Part shown: positions 33,820 to 43,857 of the stretch, in pieces
How the letters are laid out: every line of letters starts with the position of its first letter
How positions within the stretch are numbered: the stretch's first letter is position 1
From: Paraburkholderia fungorum
GTDB taxonomy: Bacteria; Pseudomonadota; Gammaproteobacteria; Burkholderiales; Burkholderiaceae
Length of the DNA: 64,000 nucleotides
Direction: 5' to 3'
Assembly: GCF_003610895.1 (NCBI RefSeq)
Contig: NZ_MCAS01000013.1
Location: forward strand, 1-64,000
Program-made: the position numbers and the translations under genes
Notes under the pieces: generated by a model
What the model was told of the DNA's origin: nothing
Databases searched by the model: none
Seen by the model: only the letters and a program-made list of their open reading frames with translations

Positions 33820-35256
33820 ATGAATACGACTAGCATGCCTGTCGACACCGAGCGCACCGTTCTGTATGTGTCGAACTTGCCCGATCACGACCTCGTCCGC
33901 TTCCTGGCCGCATCGGGCTGGCAGGCGGTGCACGCCAAAAGCACGGCGCTCGCGGAGCGCATGCTCGAGCGCGGCAACATCAAGGTCGGCCTCGTCGAAC
34001 TGCCCGCTGACTGCACGTCCCAATATTTGTCCGCGCTTGCCTCCTGTATGCGGCGCGTCGAAACAAACTGGGTCGCGCAGATCGCGCCTGGCCAGTCGGA
34101 AAACGAACTGGTCAGCCGCTTCATCCTCGATTATTGCTTCGACTTCATCACCCGGCCCTGGCTGAACGAACGGCTCATCTTCGCGCTCGGCCACGCGCAT
34201 GGCCTGTCGAGCCTGCGGCACGCGCCGGTCGTACCGGAGCCCTCGCTCGGCCGGCACGGCATGGTTGGGCAATGCGAGGCGATGCAGCAGTTGTACCGGC
34301 GCGTCGACAAATGCGGGGTGACCGAAGCGCCGGTGTTCATCGCCGGCGAATCCGGCACTGGTAAGGAATTGACCGCGCGTGCGATTCATGAGCGCTCGCC
34401 GCGCGCCGGCCGGGCGTTCGTCGCGATCAATTGCGCGGCGATTCCGCCGAGCCTGCTGCAAGCCGAATTGTTCGGCCATGAGCGCGGCGCCTTCACCGGC
34501 GCGTTGCAACGCAAGATCGGCCGGATCGAAAGCGCCAATGAAGGCACTCTGTTTCTGGATGAAATCGGCGACATGCCGCACGAGTGCCAGGCGGTGCTGC
34601 TGCGCTTCCTGCAGGAAGGCACGATTGAACGGCTGGGCGGCAATGGGCCGATCAAGGTCGACGTGCGCGTGATTTCGGCGACCCACGTCGATCTCGACCG
34701 CGCCATCGAAGATGGCCGTTTCCGCTCCGACCTGTATCACCGCCTGTGCGTGCTGCGGCTCGTCGAGCCGCCGTTGCGCGAGCGCGGCGGCGACATCAAG
34801 CTGCTCGCTAACTACGCGCTCAGCATGTACCGGCAGGACGGCGCGCGCAAATTGCGCGGGCTGTCGAGCGACGCGATCGTCGCCATGTCGAATTATCCGT
34901 GGCCGGGCAACGTGCGCGAGTTGATCAACTGCGTGCGCCGCGCCGTGGTGATGAGCGAGGGACGCTTTATCACCGCCAGCGACCTTGGCTTGCCGGAATC
35001 CGACAACGGGCCGGCCGTGACGCTCGCGGAGATCCGCAGCAAGGCCGAAAAGGACGCCATCGAGCACGCGTTGCAGCGGCACGGCTATAAATTGTCCGAA
35101 GCCGCGGCCGAACTCGGTATTTCGCGTGCCACGCTGTATCGGCTGATGCATGCGAACCGGCTGCATCAGGAACCGGCGGCTGGGCGCGCGCCGAATGCCA
35201 ACGGCGGCCCGGACGCCGACGAGGAGGCGGAGCGGCAGTCGCCGTCGCTGGTTTGA
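33820..35256 (+). CDS. VpsR-like sigma-54-dependent regulator
   Basis: 478 aa. N-terminal receiver-like VpsR domain without a standard phospho-acceptor arrangement (residues 12-130: TVLYVSNLPDHDLVRFLAASGW), AAA+ domain with Walker A GESGTGKE (176-183), GAFTGA loop (223-228) and Walker B GTLFLDEIGD, then a Fis-type helix-turn-helix (LSEAAAELGISRATLYRLM, about 422-440). The tail is low-complexity. Relatives (VpsR of Vibrio, a Burkholderia regulator of exopolysaccharide) bind c-di-GMP and control biofilm matrix genes. No polysaccharide cluster is adjacent. GGGGG precedes the ATG. Confidence 0.87.
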   Translation: MNTTSMPVDTERTVLYVSNLPDHDLVRFLAASGWQAVHAKSTALAERMLERGNIKVGLVELPADCTSQYLSALASCMRRVETNWVAQIAPGQSENELVSRFILDYCFDFITRPWLNERLIFALGHAHGLSSLRHAPVVPEPSLGRHGMVGQCEAMQQLYRRVDKCGVTEAPVFIAGESGTGKELTARAIHERSPRAGRAFVAINCAAIPPSLLQAELFGHERGAFTGALQRKIGRIESANEGTLFLDEIGDMPHECQAVLLRFLQEGTIERLGGNGPIKVDVRVISATHVDLDRAIEDGRFRSDLYHRLCVLRLVEPPLRERGGDIKLLANYALSMYRQDGARKLRGLSSDAIVAMSNYPWPGNVRELINCVRRAVVMSEGRFITASDLGLPESDNGPAVTLAEIRSKAEKDAIEHALQRHGYKLSEAAAELGISRATLYRLMHANRLHQEPAAGRAPNANGGPDADEEAERQSPSLV

Positions 35257-35292
35257 TCTCGCCGCTCATCCAAGAGGGCGAAACTCTGCAAG

Positions 35293-35391
35293 GTTGCCGC
35301 GCCGGTTGCGCCGGTTGCGGTAATTGCCGCGGTTGCGCCGGTTGCTGCGACTGTGATGGTTGCGACGGTGGCGACGGTGGCGACGATTATT
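35293..35391. repeat. low-complexity repeats after the sigma-54 regulator
   Basis: Imperfect interspersed units of the GCCGGTTGCG type followed by GACGGTGGC twice, giving a strongly T+G-rich plus strand. Non-coding gap of 225 bp between the regulator and the exporter. Likely replication-slippage sequence. Confidence 0.6.
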
Positions 35392-35481
35392 GAAGTGAAG
35401 CGCCACCCGGCGCCATAAGCGCCTTTCGGATTGCCCGTGGCGTTGCTATGCTGAAAGCCGTTCATCCATCCGGGAGCGGAC

Positions 35482-37155
35482 TTGGCCGATCAGCACGCCC
35501 CGGCGCTTGCGCGCCGCTCCTCCGCCCTCCCGGCCCAGGCGAGTCCGTGCGACACGCTTGTCATCCACGCTCAGCCCCTCGATCCCGGTCATCCGTGCCG
35601 GCGCAAAAAACTCGCGCTCGCCGCGACTATCCTGGGCTCGAGCATGGCGTTCATCGACGGCTCCGTGGTCAACGTCGCGCTGCCGTCGATCCAGACCGAG
35701 CTGGGCACGAGCGTCGCGGCAATCCAGTGGGTGGTCAACGCGTATCTGCTGTTTCTCGGCGCGCTGGTGCTGGTGGGCGGCTCGCTCGGCGACACGCTCG
35801 GCCGCCGCACCGTGTTCATCGCGGGAATCGGCCTGTTCACGCTGGCCTCGATCGGTTGCGGCCTGGCGCCAGGCGCGGGCGCCCTGATCGCGGCGCGCGC
35901 CGTGCAAGGCATCGGTGCGGCGCTGCTGGTGCCGAGCAGTCTCGCCATCATCGGCGCGGTGTTCGACGACAAGGAGCGTGGCCAGGCAATCGGCACCTGG
36001 GCCGGCGTCGGCGCGATTACGTCGGCGCTCGGCCCGGTGGCGGGCGGCTGGCTCGTCGATGCGTTTTCGTGGCGGGCGATTTTCTTTCTGAACGTACCGG
36101 TTGCGTGCGCAACCATCGCGCTGGCGGTCATCGCCGTGCCGGATAGCCGGCAGGAAGACGATCCATCCGGCCCCGCCCCTGCGCCCGACGCACACGCACC
36201 GCCCAGGCTCGACTGGCGAGGCGCCGTCACGGCCACCGCGGGACTCGGCGCCTTGACCTACGGCCTGACCCTCGCCTCGGCGCGCGGCTTCGGCGAGCGC
36301 TGGGTGCTAGCCTTGATCCTCGCGGGCCTGCTCGTGCTGAGCGGCTTCGTCGTGCTCGAAGCGAAGTCGCGCAATCCGATGATGCCGCTCGACGTGTTCC
36401 GCTCACGCGACTTCGTCGGTGCGAACCTTGTCACGCTGCTGCTCTACTTTGGCCTGGGCGGCGCGCTGTTCTTCCTGCCGTTCACGCTGATCCGCGCCTA
36501 TGGCTACAGCGCGACCGAAGCAGGCGCCGCCCTGCTGCCGGTGCCGGTCACAATCGGCCTGCTGTCGCGTTTCACCGGCGGCCTGACGGCCCGTTATGGC
36601 GCACGGGTCCTGCTGGGCATCGGGCCGGCTATCGCGGCGCTCGGCTTCGCGATGTTCGCGCTGCCGTGGGTACGCGGTGAATATTGGCGCGGCTTCTTTC
36701 CGGCGCTTGTCGTGCTCGGACTCGGCATGACGATTACGGTCGCGCCGTTGACGACCACCGTGATGACATCCGTATCCGCGGCGCGTACCGGCGTCGCCTC
36801 GGGCATCAATAACGCCGTTGCCAGGGTGGCAAGTCTGCTGGCGATTGCAGTGCTCGGGATCGTCTACGTGTGGTCGCACGACGCGGCACTCGACGCCCGG
36901 CTCGGTGCGTTGAACGTGCCTCAAGCGGTGCGTGAGGCGGGGCACCTCGCGCAAGGCCACATGGAACATGCTGGTGCGAATGCGGGTTTGGCGCCGCCCG
37001 GCGTGACGCAAAGCGCTTCGCATGCCGAAGTGACCCAGGCTCAGGCCGAAGCGTTGGGTGCTGCGCTGCGGGCGGTGGCGCTGGTGTCGGCCTTATGCGC
37101 GCTGGCTGGCGCAACGCTCGCGATTTTGACGATCCGCTCGCCACGCGTGCCGTAG
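35482..37155 (+). CDS. EmrB/QacA-type (DHA2) MFS exporter
   Basis: 557 aa, 14 predicted helices. SSMAFIDGSVVNVALPSIQTEL in helix 1, GGSLGDTLGRRTVF (motif A), RAVQGIGAALLVPSSLAIIG and WRAIFFLNVPVA mark it as DHA2. A 45-residue hydrophilic N-terminal segment and a short periplasmic tail region near residues 470-515 (HMEHAGANAG) are extra. Start is TTG at 35482, with GGGAG seven bases before; the first in-frame ATG, at 35644, would cut into helix 1. Substrate unknown. Confidence 0.86.
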   Translation: MADQHAPALARRSSALPAQASPCDTLVIHAQPLDPGHPCRRKKLALAATILGSSMAFIDGSVVNVALPSIQTELGTSVAAIQWVVNAYLLFLGALVLVGGSLGDTLGRRTVFIAGIGLFTLASIGCGLAPGAGALIAARAVQGIGAALLVPSSLAIIGAVFDDKERGQAIGTWAGVGAITSALGPVAGGWLVDAFSWRAIFFLNVPVACATIALAVIAVPDSRQEDDPSGPAPAPDAHAPPRLDWRGAVTATAGLGALTYGLTLASARGFGERWVLALILAGLLVLSGFVVLEAKSRNPMMPLDVFRSRDFVGANLVTLLLYFGLGGALFFLPFTLIRAYGYSATEAGAALLPVPVTIGLLSRFTGGLTARYGARVLLGIGPAIAALGFAMFALPWVRGEYWRGFFPALVVLGLGMTITVAPLTTTVMTSVSAARTGVASGINNAVARVASLLAIAVLGIVYVWSHDAALDARLGALNVPQAVREAGHLAQGHMEHAGANAGLAPPGVTQSASHAEVTQAQAEALGAALRAVALVSALCALAGATLAILTIRSPRVP

Positions 37156-37271
37156 AAGCCGCACGATTGCATCGACAGTTCGGAAAATCGTGAAACGTCG
37201 CGCTCAACTCATCAGCATACTGATAGCCGGGTACCTCAAACCACCACTACGACCCGATCGGGAGCCTGCAC

Positions 37272-37622
37272 ATGACGATTACCTGCTTTATCCGCTATCA
37301 GATCGACCCATTCCAGCGCGATGCCTTCAACGACTACGCTCGCAACTGGGGCCGCATCATTCCCCGCTGCGGCGGTCATCTGATCGGCTACTTTCTGCCC
37401 CACGAAGGAACCAACGACATCGCCTGGGGCCTGATTGCGTTCGATAGCCTCGCCGCGTACGAAGCCTATCGGGCGAGGCTGCGAACCGATGCCGAAGCGC
37501 GGGAAAATTTCCAGTTCGCGCAGACGAAGCGCTTCATTCTGCGCGAGGAGCGCACTTTCACCGAGGTGGTCGAAGGCACGCTCGGGGTGGCGGCAATGGG
37601 TGCCGTGGACGCAACGGAATAA
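37272..37622 (+). CDS. NIPSNAP family protein
   Basis: 116 aa, ferredoxin-like dimeric alpha+beta barrel of the NIPSNAP type. Signature: [44 protein letters not shown], then [14 protein letters not shown] and [15 protein letters not shown]. Function in bacteria not known. The ATG at 37272 lies 9 bases after GGGAGC. It is separate from the exporter by 116 bp. Confidence 0.88.
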   Translation: MTITCFIRYQIDPFQRDAFNDYARNWGRIIPRCGGHLIGYFLPHEGTNDIAWGLIAFDSLAAYEAYRARLRTDAEARENFQFAQTKRFILREERTFTEVVEGTLGVAAMGAVDATE

Positions 37623-37982
37623 GCGCCGCGGTCGATGCGGTCGGGCGTGCGTGGGCTTTCGCGCCGCCGCTTTGGGTGACGCAGCCCCGCGTGGTTGCGT
37701 GGTTGCGTGGCCCGCAGGGCAATCTGTCCCGCCGGGACCTTCAGCCTCAAGCCGAACAGTCCTGCACGCCGCGCATCGCAGCCACCGGCGCCGTCTGACA
37801 GGCAAGCTTTTTGCTGCCTGACGTTACAATTCAAACCGGCTAGCCTGACCCTTGCGTGACGACCGAAAGCCATCAGGGGCGGAACTTGTGCGGCCAAGCC
37901 CGTGTCGGTTCAGAGTCATGCCACCGAACGGTCCACGCGTCCCGGCACCACCGTCCGCACCTGGTACCCCGCTTTCCACCCT
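37623..37982. other. intergenic region before the MscS gene
   Basis: 360 bp. No family-like coding frame. Contains a short tandem repeat (GTGGTTGC, twice, near 37690-37705). The MscS gene could start up to 81 bp further upstream, at the GTG at 37902, within this region. Confidence 0.35.
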
Positions 37983-40622
37983 ATGCGCAAAATATTTCAC
38001 GCCTGGTTCCTCTTTTTTCTCATCCTGAGCGCCGCGCCGGTGCTGGCCGCCACGGCGCCACCCGCGGCCGCATCCGCGGCATCCGGCGCCGCGCTCACCC
38101 TGACGCCCGAGCAGGCCCGCCAGGCCCTCAGCGTCCTGAACGACCCGGCCCGTCGCGCGCAGGTCAGCGACACACTCCAGGCAATTGCCGCAGCCGGCGC
38201 ACTCAGTGCTCCGCCCGCCTCGGCGGCTGCGGCGGCTGCGGCGGCTTCGGCCCCCAACGCGGCCAGCCACACCGCCTCGATCGTTCCAGCCGCATTCCAG
38301 TCCAACGGTCTCGCCTCGCAATTGGCGCGTCAGGGCGCGCATTGGGCCGTGCACCTGGGCAACTCATTACGCAACTCGCTCGCCGCGCTGCTCGACGTAG
38401 CGTCGGTACGCGCCTGGTGGAACTGGCAATCGACCAATCCGCAAGCGCGCAGCGTGCTGGGTCATGTCGTGTGGTCGCTGCTGGCGGCGCTGCTGCCCGC
38501 GCTCGGGCTCGAATGGCTCTCGCGCCGCTTGTTGCGCCGGGCCTACGCGGCCCTCGCCGCGCGTCGCGAACAGGACAATGACAACGCTGCGCCGCCAGCC
38601 GATCTACCCGTCGACGTCCAGCCGCAACCTCCCGGCGCGCCGAATGCCGCGCCGCCGCTGCCCGCTTCGCCCGATGCCGCGGCACAGGCGGCGAAGCCCG
38701 GCGCGTCCGCAACGGCATCCACGGCCGCCACCGGCAAAGCCACCGAAGTCAAAGGCAAGCAGAACGCCGTGCATCACTGGACACTCCTGCAACGTCTGCC
38801 GCGCGCGCTGCTGACAGGCCTGCTGCGCCTGTTGCCGCTGGCGGTGTTCGTCGCCGCGGCGAGTGCGCTGATGTCGATCTTCACGGACGACGGCACGCCG
38901 CAAGACCGCGCGCTCGATTCGCTGATCGACATCTATGTGCTGTGCCGGCTGATCGTCATCGGCAGTGGCTTTTTCCTGCAACCCTCGGCGCCGCGCCTGC
39001 GTCTGTTGCGCATGAGCGATGCGTGGGCCGTTTTCGTGCAGCGCTGGATCGTGCGGATCGTCGCCGTGGTCGGTGCGGGTTCGGCGCTCGCGGAAGTCGC
39101 GCAGTCGCTCGGCCTGAACGACGCGGCACATCTCGCGTTGATGAAAGTGGTCGCGCTCGCCGGCCACGTCATGCTCTCGATCCTGATCCTGCAATGTGCG
39201 AAGCCGGTCGGCGAACTGATCCGCAAGCGCTTCGCCACCGGCAAGTCGCTGGAAATGTTCGGCAACGCGCTCGCCGATGCATGGGCGTGGTTCGCCGCCT
39301 TCATCGTGATGGCGCTCTGGTTCATCTGGGCGCTCGACGTGCAGAACGGCTATCACACCCTGCTGCATCTCGGCGGCTTTACGCTGGTAATCCTGGTGGG
39401 CGCGCGGGTCATCGCGATCGTGATTTTCGGCGCCATGGCACGGCTCTTCAATGTCCAGGGCGACGCGGCCGAGTCGCTCGTGCAACAGCATGCCTACCGC
39501 TATTACCCGCTGCTGCGGCGGGTCGTCTCGTGGATCATCGGCATTGTGACCGCACTCGCGCTGCTGCAGGTATGGGGCGTCGACGTGGGCGAACTGTTCC
39601 GGACCGGCTCGATCGGTCATCGTCTGGCTTCCGCGCTGGTCACGATAGGCGTCGCTGCCGCGATCGCGCTGCTGGTGTGGGAGAGCGTCAACGTCGCGAT
39701 CGAAAAGCGGCTGGACCGCTGGACCACCAGCGGCGACCTGGTGCGCGCCGCACGCCTGCGCACGCTCCTGCCCATGCTGCGCAGCGCGCTCTTCTGCCTG
39801 ATCGCGCTGGTGGTCGTGCTCACCGGCCTGAGCGAACTCGGCGTGAACATCGGCCCGCTGCTGGCGGGCGCGAGTATCTTCGGCGTGGCGCTCGGCTTCG
39901 GCTCGCAAAAGCTGGTGCAGGATTTCATCACCGGCATGTTCCTGTTGATGGAAAACGCCATGCAGGTCGGCGACTGGGTCACGCTCGCGGGCGTATCTGG
40001 CACGGTCGAATATCTGTCGATCCGCACCGTGCGGCTGCGTGGCAGCGACGGTTCGCTGTACACCGTGCCGTTCAGCTCAGTCACAACGGTGAACAACACC
40101 AACCGCGGGCTCGGCAATGCGGCGGTGAAGGTGAATATCGTGTTCGGCGAGGATGTCGACCTGGCGATCGACACCTTGAAGGAAATCGGCGCCGCGCTGC
40201 GCGAGGATGAGAAGTACAAGGACGGCATCCTGTCCGACTTCAGTTTCTGGGGCGTGGACGGGGTGGATGGCTCGGCGGTGACGCTGGCCGGCCAGATCCA
40301 ATGCCGCGACAGCGCGCGCTGGGGTGTGCAGCGCGAATTCAACCGGCGCATTCTCGACCAGTTCAGCGCGCGCGGCATCGCAATCGCGAACCCGCAACGG
40401 CATTTGCTGACGTGGGACCCGGAGAGCGTGGCGGCCAAAGTCGAATCGAACGGCGGGCCCCATGACGCCCCGCAGGACCCGCCGAAGGATGCAACGCCTT
40501 CAACGCCGGCGGCCGCCGCGAAACCCGACGCACCGCTCGACGATCAGCCGCCCGCCGACCCTAAGCCGGCCGGTGCCCCAGGAACGCCAGCAACTCCTGG
40601 TTCAACCTCTCCGCATGCGTGA
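37983..40622 (+). CDS. MscS-family mechanosensitive channel, large multi-domain form
   Basis: 879 aa. A cleavable signal peptide (residues 1-22, cut near VLA-A), a periplasmic/linker region rich in alanine and proline, about ten membrane helices, then the MscS pore helix and beta domain: GASIFGVALGFGSQKLVQDFITGMFLLMEN, DWVTLAGVSGTVEYLSIRTVRLRG and GSLYTVPFSSVTTVNN. The extended N-terminal part is like YbdG/YnaI-size or MscK-like channels. It releases solutes on hypo-osmotic shock. The C-terminal 45 residues are a P/A-rich tail. The last 62 bp overlap the end of the convergent hydrolase gene. ATG 37983 is chosen for the signal peptide. Confidence 0.88.
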   Translation: MRKIFHAWFLFFLILSAAPVLAATAPPAAASAASGAALTLTPEQARQALSVLNDPARRAQVSDTLQAIAAAGALSAPPASAAAAAAAASAPNAASHTASIVPAAFQSNGLASQLARQGAHWAVHLGNSLRNSLAALLDVASVRAWWNWQSTNPQARSVLGHVVWSLLAALLPALGLEWLSRRLLRRAYAALAARREQDNDNAAPPADLPVDVQPQPPGAPNAAPPLPASPDAAAQAAKPGASATASTAATGKATEVKGKQNAVHHWTLLQRLPRALLTGLLRLLPLAVFVAAASALMSIFTDDGTPQDRALDSLIDIYVLCRLIVIGSGFFLQPSAPRLRLLRMSDAWAVFVQRWIVRIVAVVGAGSALAEVAQSLGLNDAAHLALMKVVALAGHVMLSILILQCAKPVGELIRKRFATGKSLEMFGNALADAWAWFAAFIVMALWFIWALDVQNGYHTLLHLGGFTLVILVGARVIAIVIFGAMARLFNVQGDAAESLVQQHAYRYYPLLRRVVSWIIGIVTALALLQVWGVDVGELFRTGSIGHRLASALVTIGVAAAIALLVWESVNVAIEKRLDRWTTSGDLVRAARLRTLLPMLRSALFCLIALVVVLTGLSELGVNIGPLLAGASIFGVALGFGSQKLVQDFITGMFLLMENAMQVGDWVTLAGVSGTVEYLSIRTVRLRGSDGSLYTVPFSSVTTVNNTNRGLGNAAVKVNIVFGEDVDLAIDTLKEIGAALREDEKYKDGILSDFSFWGVDGVDGSAVTLAGQIQCRDSARWGVQREFNRRILDQFSARGIAIANPQRHLLTWDPESVAAKVESNGGPHDAPQDPPKDATPSTPAAAAKPDAPLDDQPPADPKPAGAPGTPATPGSTSPHA

Positions 40623-41412
40623 AGTAGAGGCCGTGACCGGCGCCTTCGTAGACGCTCAGTGACGCGCCTTCGATGAGCGCCGCCGTGGGCCGCCCGGTCA
40701 GTTCGAGCGGCGCCGAAGCGTCGCGGTCGCCATGCACGACCAGCGAGGGCACCTGCACGCGGGCCAGCTCCGCGCGAAAATCGGTAACGGTCTGTACGTG
40801 GGCGAGTTCGAGCATGGCCTGATGCGAGGTCTGCAGCATCATGCGGATCGTCCAGTCGAGCGGCGCACGCGATGCGCCCGGGCCGAAATAAGGCGCGACG
40901 TTGGCCTCGATCCAGTCGGGGAAGGAACGGCTCAACGCGGCGCGGCCTTGCTCGAACAGGGCGGCGTCGATGCCGTTCGGGTTGTCCTCGGTTTTCAGCA
41001 GATACGGCGTGGCGGCCGGCGCGATGAACGCGATCCGGGCCACGCGCCGCGACCCATGCCGCGTCAGATAGCGCACCGCTTCGCCGCTTGCGATCGAATG
41101 CGCGACCAACGTCACGTCGCTTAGATCGAGCGTGCTCAGCACGCTGTCGAGATCGTCGGCGAGCGTGTCGAAGTCGTAGCCGCGTCCCGGATCGCTCGAA
41201 CGGCCGTGGCCGCGGCGGTCATAGGCGATGCAACGGCAACCGAGCCGCGACAGCGGCTCCATCTGATAGGCCCACATGTCGGAATTCAGCGTCCAGCCGG
41301 ACAGGAACACGAGCGGCGTGCCGTGTCCCCAGTCGCGGTAGAAAAGATGCGTGTGGTCGGCGGTGCGGATGGTGTTGGGGGTGTCGGTGAGATACGGTGC
41401 GGTCGCGTTCAT
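40561..41412 (-). CDS. alpha/beta hydrolase
   Basis: 283 aa, complete alpha/beta-hydrolase fold resembling non-haem chloroperoxidases and arylesterases: WGHGTPLVFLSGWTLNSDMW (oxyanion region), RRGHGRSSDPG, and triad candidates S in VAHSIASGE, D in VHGDRDASAP and H in GAGHGLYFTH. The nucleophile elbow is A-H-S-I-A rather than G-x-S-x-G, so both usual glycines are replaced by alanine; activity may be altered. The 3' end overlaps the convergent MscS gene by 62 bp. Substrate unknown. Confidence 0.87.
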   Translation of the reverse strand: MNATAPYLTDTPNTIRTADHTHLFYRDWGHGTPLVFLSGWTLNSDMWAYQMEPLSRLGCRCIAYDRRGHGRSSDPGRGYDFDTLADDLDSVLSTLDLSDVTLVAHSIASGEAVRYLTRHGSRRVARIAFIAPAATPYLLKTEDNPNGIDAALFEQGRAALSRSFPDWIEANVAPYFGPGASRAPLDWTIRMMLQTSHQAMLELAHVQTVTDFRAELARVQVPSLVVHGDRDASAPLELTGRPTAALIEGASLSVYEGAGHGLYFTHAERLNQELLAFLGHRPA

Positions 41413-41580
41413 GAGAGCCTCTTTGCCTTGGGTCGTGTGGGTCGGAATCGTTGTGCTGTGCCGCCACTTTGCCAGGTGGCGGTAGGCAGGTCGATTACCC
41501 GGGAGGTAAAGAGATGGCCTCGTGACCCGTCGGTCAGTTGCCTGGTTCAGTTGGCTATTGCAGTTGCCGATTGCAGTTGC

Positions 41581-43857
41581 CTATTGCACCCGCCACCAGC
41601 TCGGCAACAGCCGGCGCACTTCCGCCCGCCGGTAGCGGTCGTCGATCAGATGCACCACGCCCCGGTCCTGCTCCGTGCGAATAACCCGGCCCGCGGCCTG
41701 CACAACCTTCTGCAAGCCCGGATACAGATACGTGTAGTCGTAGCCGTTGCCGAATTTCGCTTCCATCGTGCGGCGCATCTGTTCGTTGACGTCGTTCATC
41801 TGCGGCAGGCCGAGCGTTGCGATGAAGGCGCCGATCAACTGCTGGCCGACCAGATCGACCCCCTCGGAAAACGCGCCACCCAGCACCGCGAAGCCGACGC
41901 CCTGACCCATGCTGCGAAAACGCGCGAGAAACGTGTCGCGCGCCGCCTCGTCCATGCCCGGTTCCTGCGCCCATACCGGCAGTTCCGGATGACGTTCGCG
42001 CATCAAGCCCACCACCTGCTGCAGATACTCGAAGCTGCTCAGGAACCCCAGATAGTTGCCCGGCTGCGCTGCGTACTGCCGCGCGATCAGCTCGACGATC
42101 GGCACGAGCGAACGTTCGCGATCGCGCCAGCGTGTCGAGACATTGCCCGCCACGCGCACCTGCAACTGCTCGGCGCGAAACGGCCCTTCGACATCGAGCC
42201 AGGTCGTCTGCTCAGGCAGACCCAGGGTGTCGCGATAGAAGTGATGCGGATTGAGCGTGCCTGAGAACATCACCGTGGTGCGCGCGACAGCGTAGCGCCC
42301 GGCGAGGAACGGTGCCGGGATGACATTGCGCACACAGAGCGTGGCGTTGGTCTTGCCGCGCGGTGCGTAGCGATCCGGGCTGAGCGTGATGTCGAAAATC
42401 GAATGCTCGCCGAACTGCTCCGCCAAGGCGACGAAATGCATGGCGTCGAAGAAAAACCGCAACGACGCTTCGTCGATTGAAAGCGGCGCATCGGCCAATT
42501 GATCCGTCACCGCGCCGATCAGGTTCTGTGCGGCCGAAAGCAACTGACCGGGTACATCGGCGTAGACCTGATAGGTGTCGGTTTGGGCGCGTTTGACGGC
42601 ATTCCACGCGCGCTGAAGCCGTTCAAGCGGCTTCTTCAGCGTTGCCGGCGCGGTCTTGCGGGCGAGCCGGAACGCCGCCTGATCGAGCGACGCGCTGTAC
42701 ATGCGCCGTGCCCGCTCAAGCAGATTGTGCGCCTCGTCGACCAGCACGCCGACGCGCCACTGATTGATCTGCGTGAGCGCGTACAGCATCGCGCTGCTGT
42801 CGTAGTAGTAGTTGTAGTCGCCCACCACCACGTCGGACCAGCGCGCCAGTTCCTGCGCGAGATAGTACGGGCAGACTTCGTGCTCGAGCGCCGCTTCGCG
42901 CACCGATGCCCGGTCGAGCCTGGGTCCGGCCAACGCCTTGCTGCGCGCCGCATCGAGCCTGTCGTAGAAACCGCTCGCGAGCGGACAGGACTCGCCGTTG
43001 CAGGCCTTGTCGGGATGCTCGCAGGCCTTGTCGCGCGCGACCAGTTCCAGCGTTCTGAGCGGCAAGCGCGTAAGAGACGGCGCGGCGCCTTGATGGAGCG
43101 TTTCGATCGCGTCGAGAGCAAGCGCGCGGCCCGGCGTTTTCGCGGTAAGGAAGAACACGCGGTCGATCTGGTCCGACGCGCACGCCTTGAGCAGCGGAAA
43201 AATGGTCGCCAGCGTCTTGCCGATACCGGTGGGCGCCTGGGCCATCAACGGCTTGCCATCACGCGCGGCGCGATACACCGACACCGCCAGTTCGCGCTGC
43301 CCGCTGCGAAATTCGCCATGGGGAAACTGCAAGGCGCCGAGCGCGGCATTACGCGCGGCGCGATGTCCCTCTTCCTGCACGGCCCAATCGAGAAATCGCT
43401 CGCATTGCTCGACGAAGAAAATCTCCAACTCACGCGCGGTATGCGTTTCGGTCAGCGACGTTTCCTTCTGACTGCCGATATCGAAGTACACCAGCGCGAC
43501 GGTCAATTCCGCGAGCCCACGGGCGCGGCATAGCAGATGGCCGTACACCAGCGCCTGCGCCCAATGCAGCGCGCGATGATTCGCCGGCATCCGTTCGAGC
43601 GCGCCACGGTGGGTCTTGATCTCTTCCAGCCGGTTCGACACCCGGTCGTAGCCGTCGGCGCGGCCGCGCACGGTCAAGCCACGATGCGTGCCGCTGAGTG
43701 TGATCTCGGTTTCATAGCCGCTCGCACGCCGCCCGGCGACCGTCACATGGCCCGCCATACCTTCCAGCGAAGTGGGCGCGGGCGTGAAGCGCAGATCCAG
43801 ATCGCCGCGCCTCGCGGTGAACTCGCACATCGCCCGCACGGCGACCACGTAGGTCAC
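41581..43857 (-). CDS. PD-(D/E)XK nuclease-FeS helicase fusion (DinG/XPD family)
   Basis: 758 aa. N-terminal domain (about 1-160) has the Cas4/RecB-like signature D68...E79-I-K81 and HWAQALVYGHLL (Q101, Y105). The superfamily-2 XPD/DinG helicase follows: Walker A APTGIGKT (208-215), four iron-sulfur cysteines C279, C286, C291 and C329, DEAH at 374-377, and C-terminal motifs AVLGGAFSEGVDLVG and QAAGRVIRTEQDRG. A 5'-3' DNA helicase with nuclease is predicted. The start overlaps the stop of the VRR-NUC gene by four bases (ATGA), a translationally coupled repair pair. Confidence 0.9.
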   Translation of the reverse strand: MTYVVAVRAMCEFTARRGDLDLRFTPAPTSLEGMAGHVTVAGRRASGYETEITLSGTHRGLTVRGRADGYDRVSNRLEEIKTHRGALERMPANHRALHWAQALVYGHLLCRARGLAELTVALVYFDIGSQKETSLTETHTARELEIFFVEQCERFLDWAVQEEGHRAARNAALGALQFPHGEFRSGQRELAVSVYRAARDGKPLMAQAPTGIGKTLATIFPLLKACASDQIDRVFFLTAKTPGRALALDAIETLHQGAAPSLTRLPLRTLELVARDKACEHPDKACNGESCPLASGFYDRLDAARSKALAGPRLDRASVREAALEHEVCPYYLAQELARWSDVVVGDYNYYYDSSAMLYALTQINQWRVGVLVDEAHNLLERARRMYSASLDQAAFRLARKTAPATLKKPLERLQRAWNAVKRAQTDTYQVYADVPGQLLSAAQNLIGAVTDQLADAPLSIDEASLRFFFDAMHFVALAEQFGEHSIFDITLSPDRYAPRGKTNATLCVRNVIPAPFLAGRYAVARTTVMFSGTLNPHHFYRDTLGLPEQTTWLDVEGPFRAEQLQVRVAGNVSTRWRDRERSLVPIVELIARQYAAQPGNYLGFLSSFEYLQQVVGLMRERHPELPVWAQEPGMDEAARDTFLARFRSMGQGVGFAVLGGAFSEGVDLVGQQLIGAFIATLGLPQMNDVNEQMRRTMEAKFGNGYDYTYLYPGLQKVVQAAGRVIRTEQDRGVVHLIDDRYRRAEVRRLLPSWWRVQ

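Noticed and set aside
33757..35166. 469-codon minus-strand frame opposite the VpsR-like regulator
   Set aside because: Shadow frame: low-complexity R/A/H/Q composition, and the plus strand has full AAA+ motifs.
35293..35391. CRISPR-like repeat array
   Set aside because: Short imperfect units without constant spacers; no cas genes; simple low-complexity DNA.
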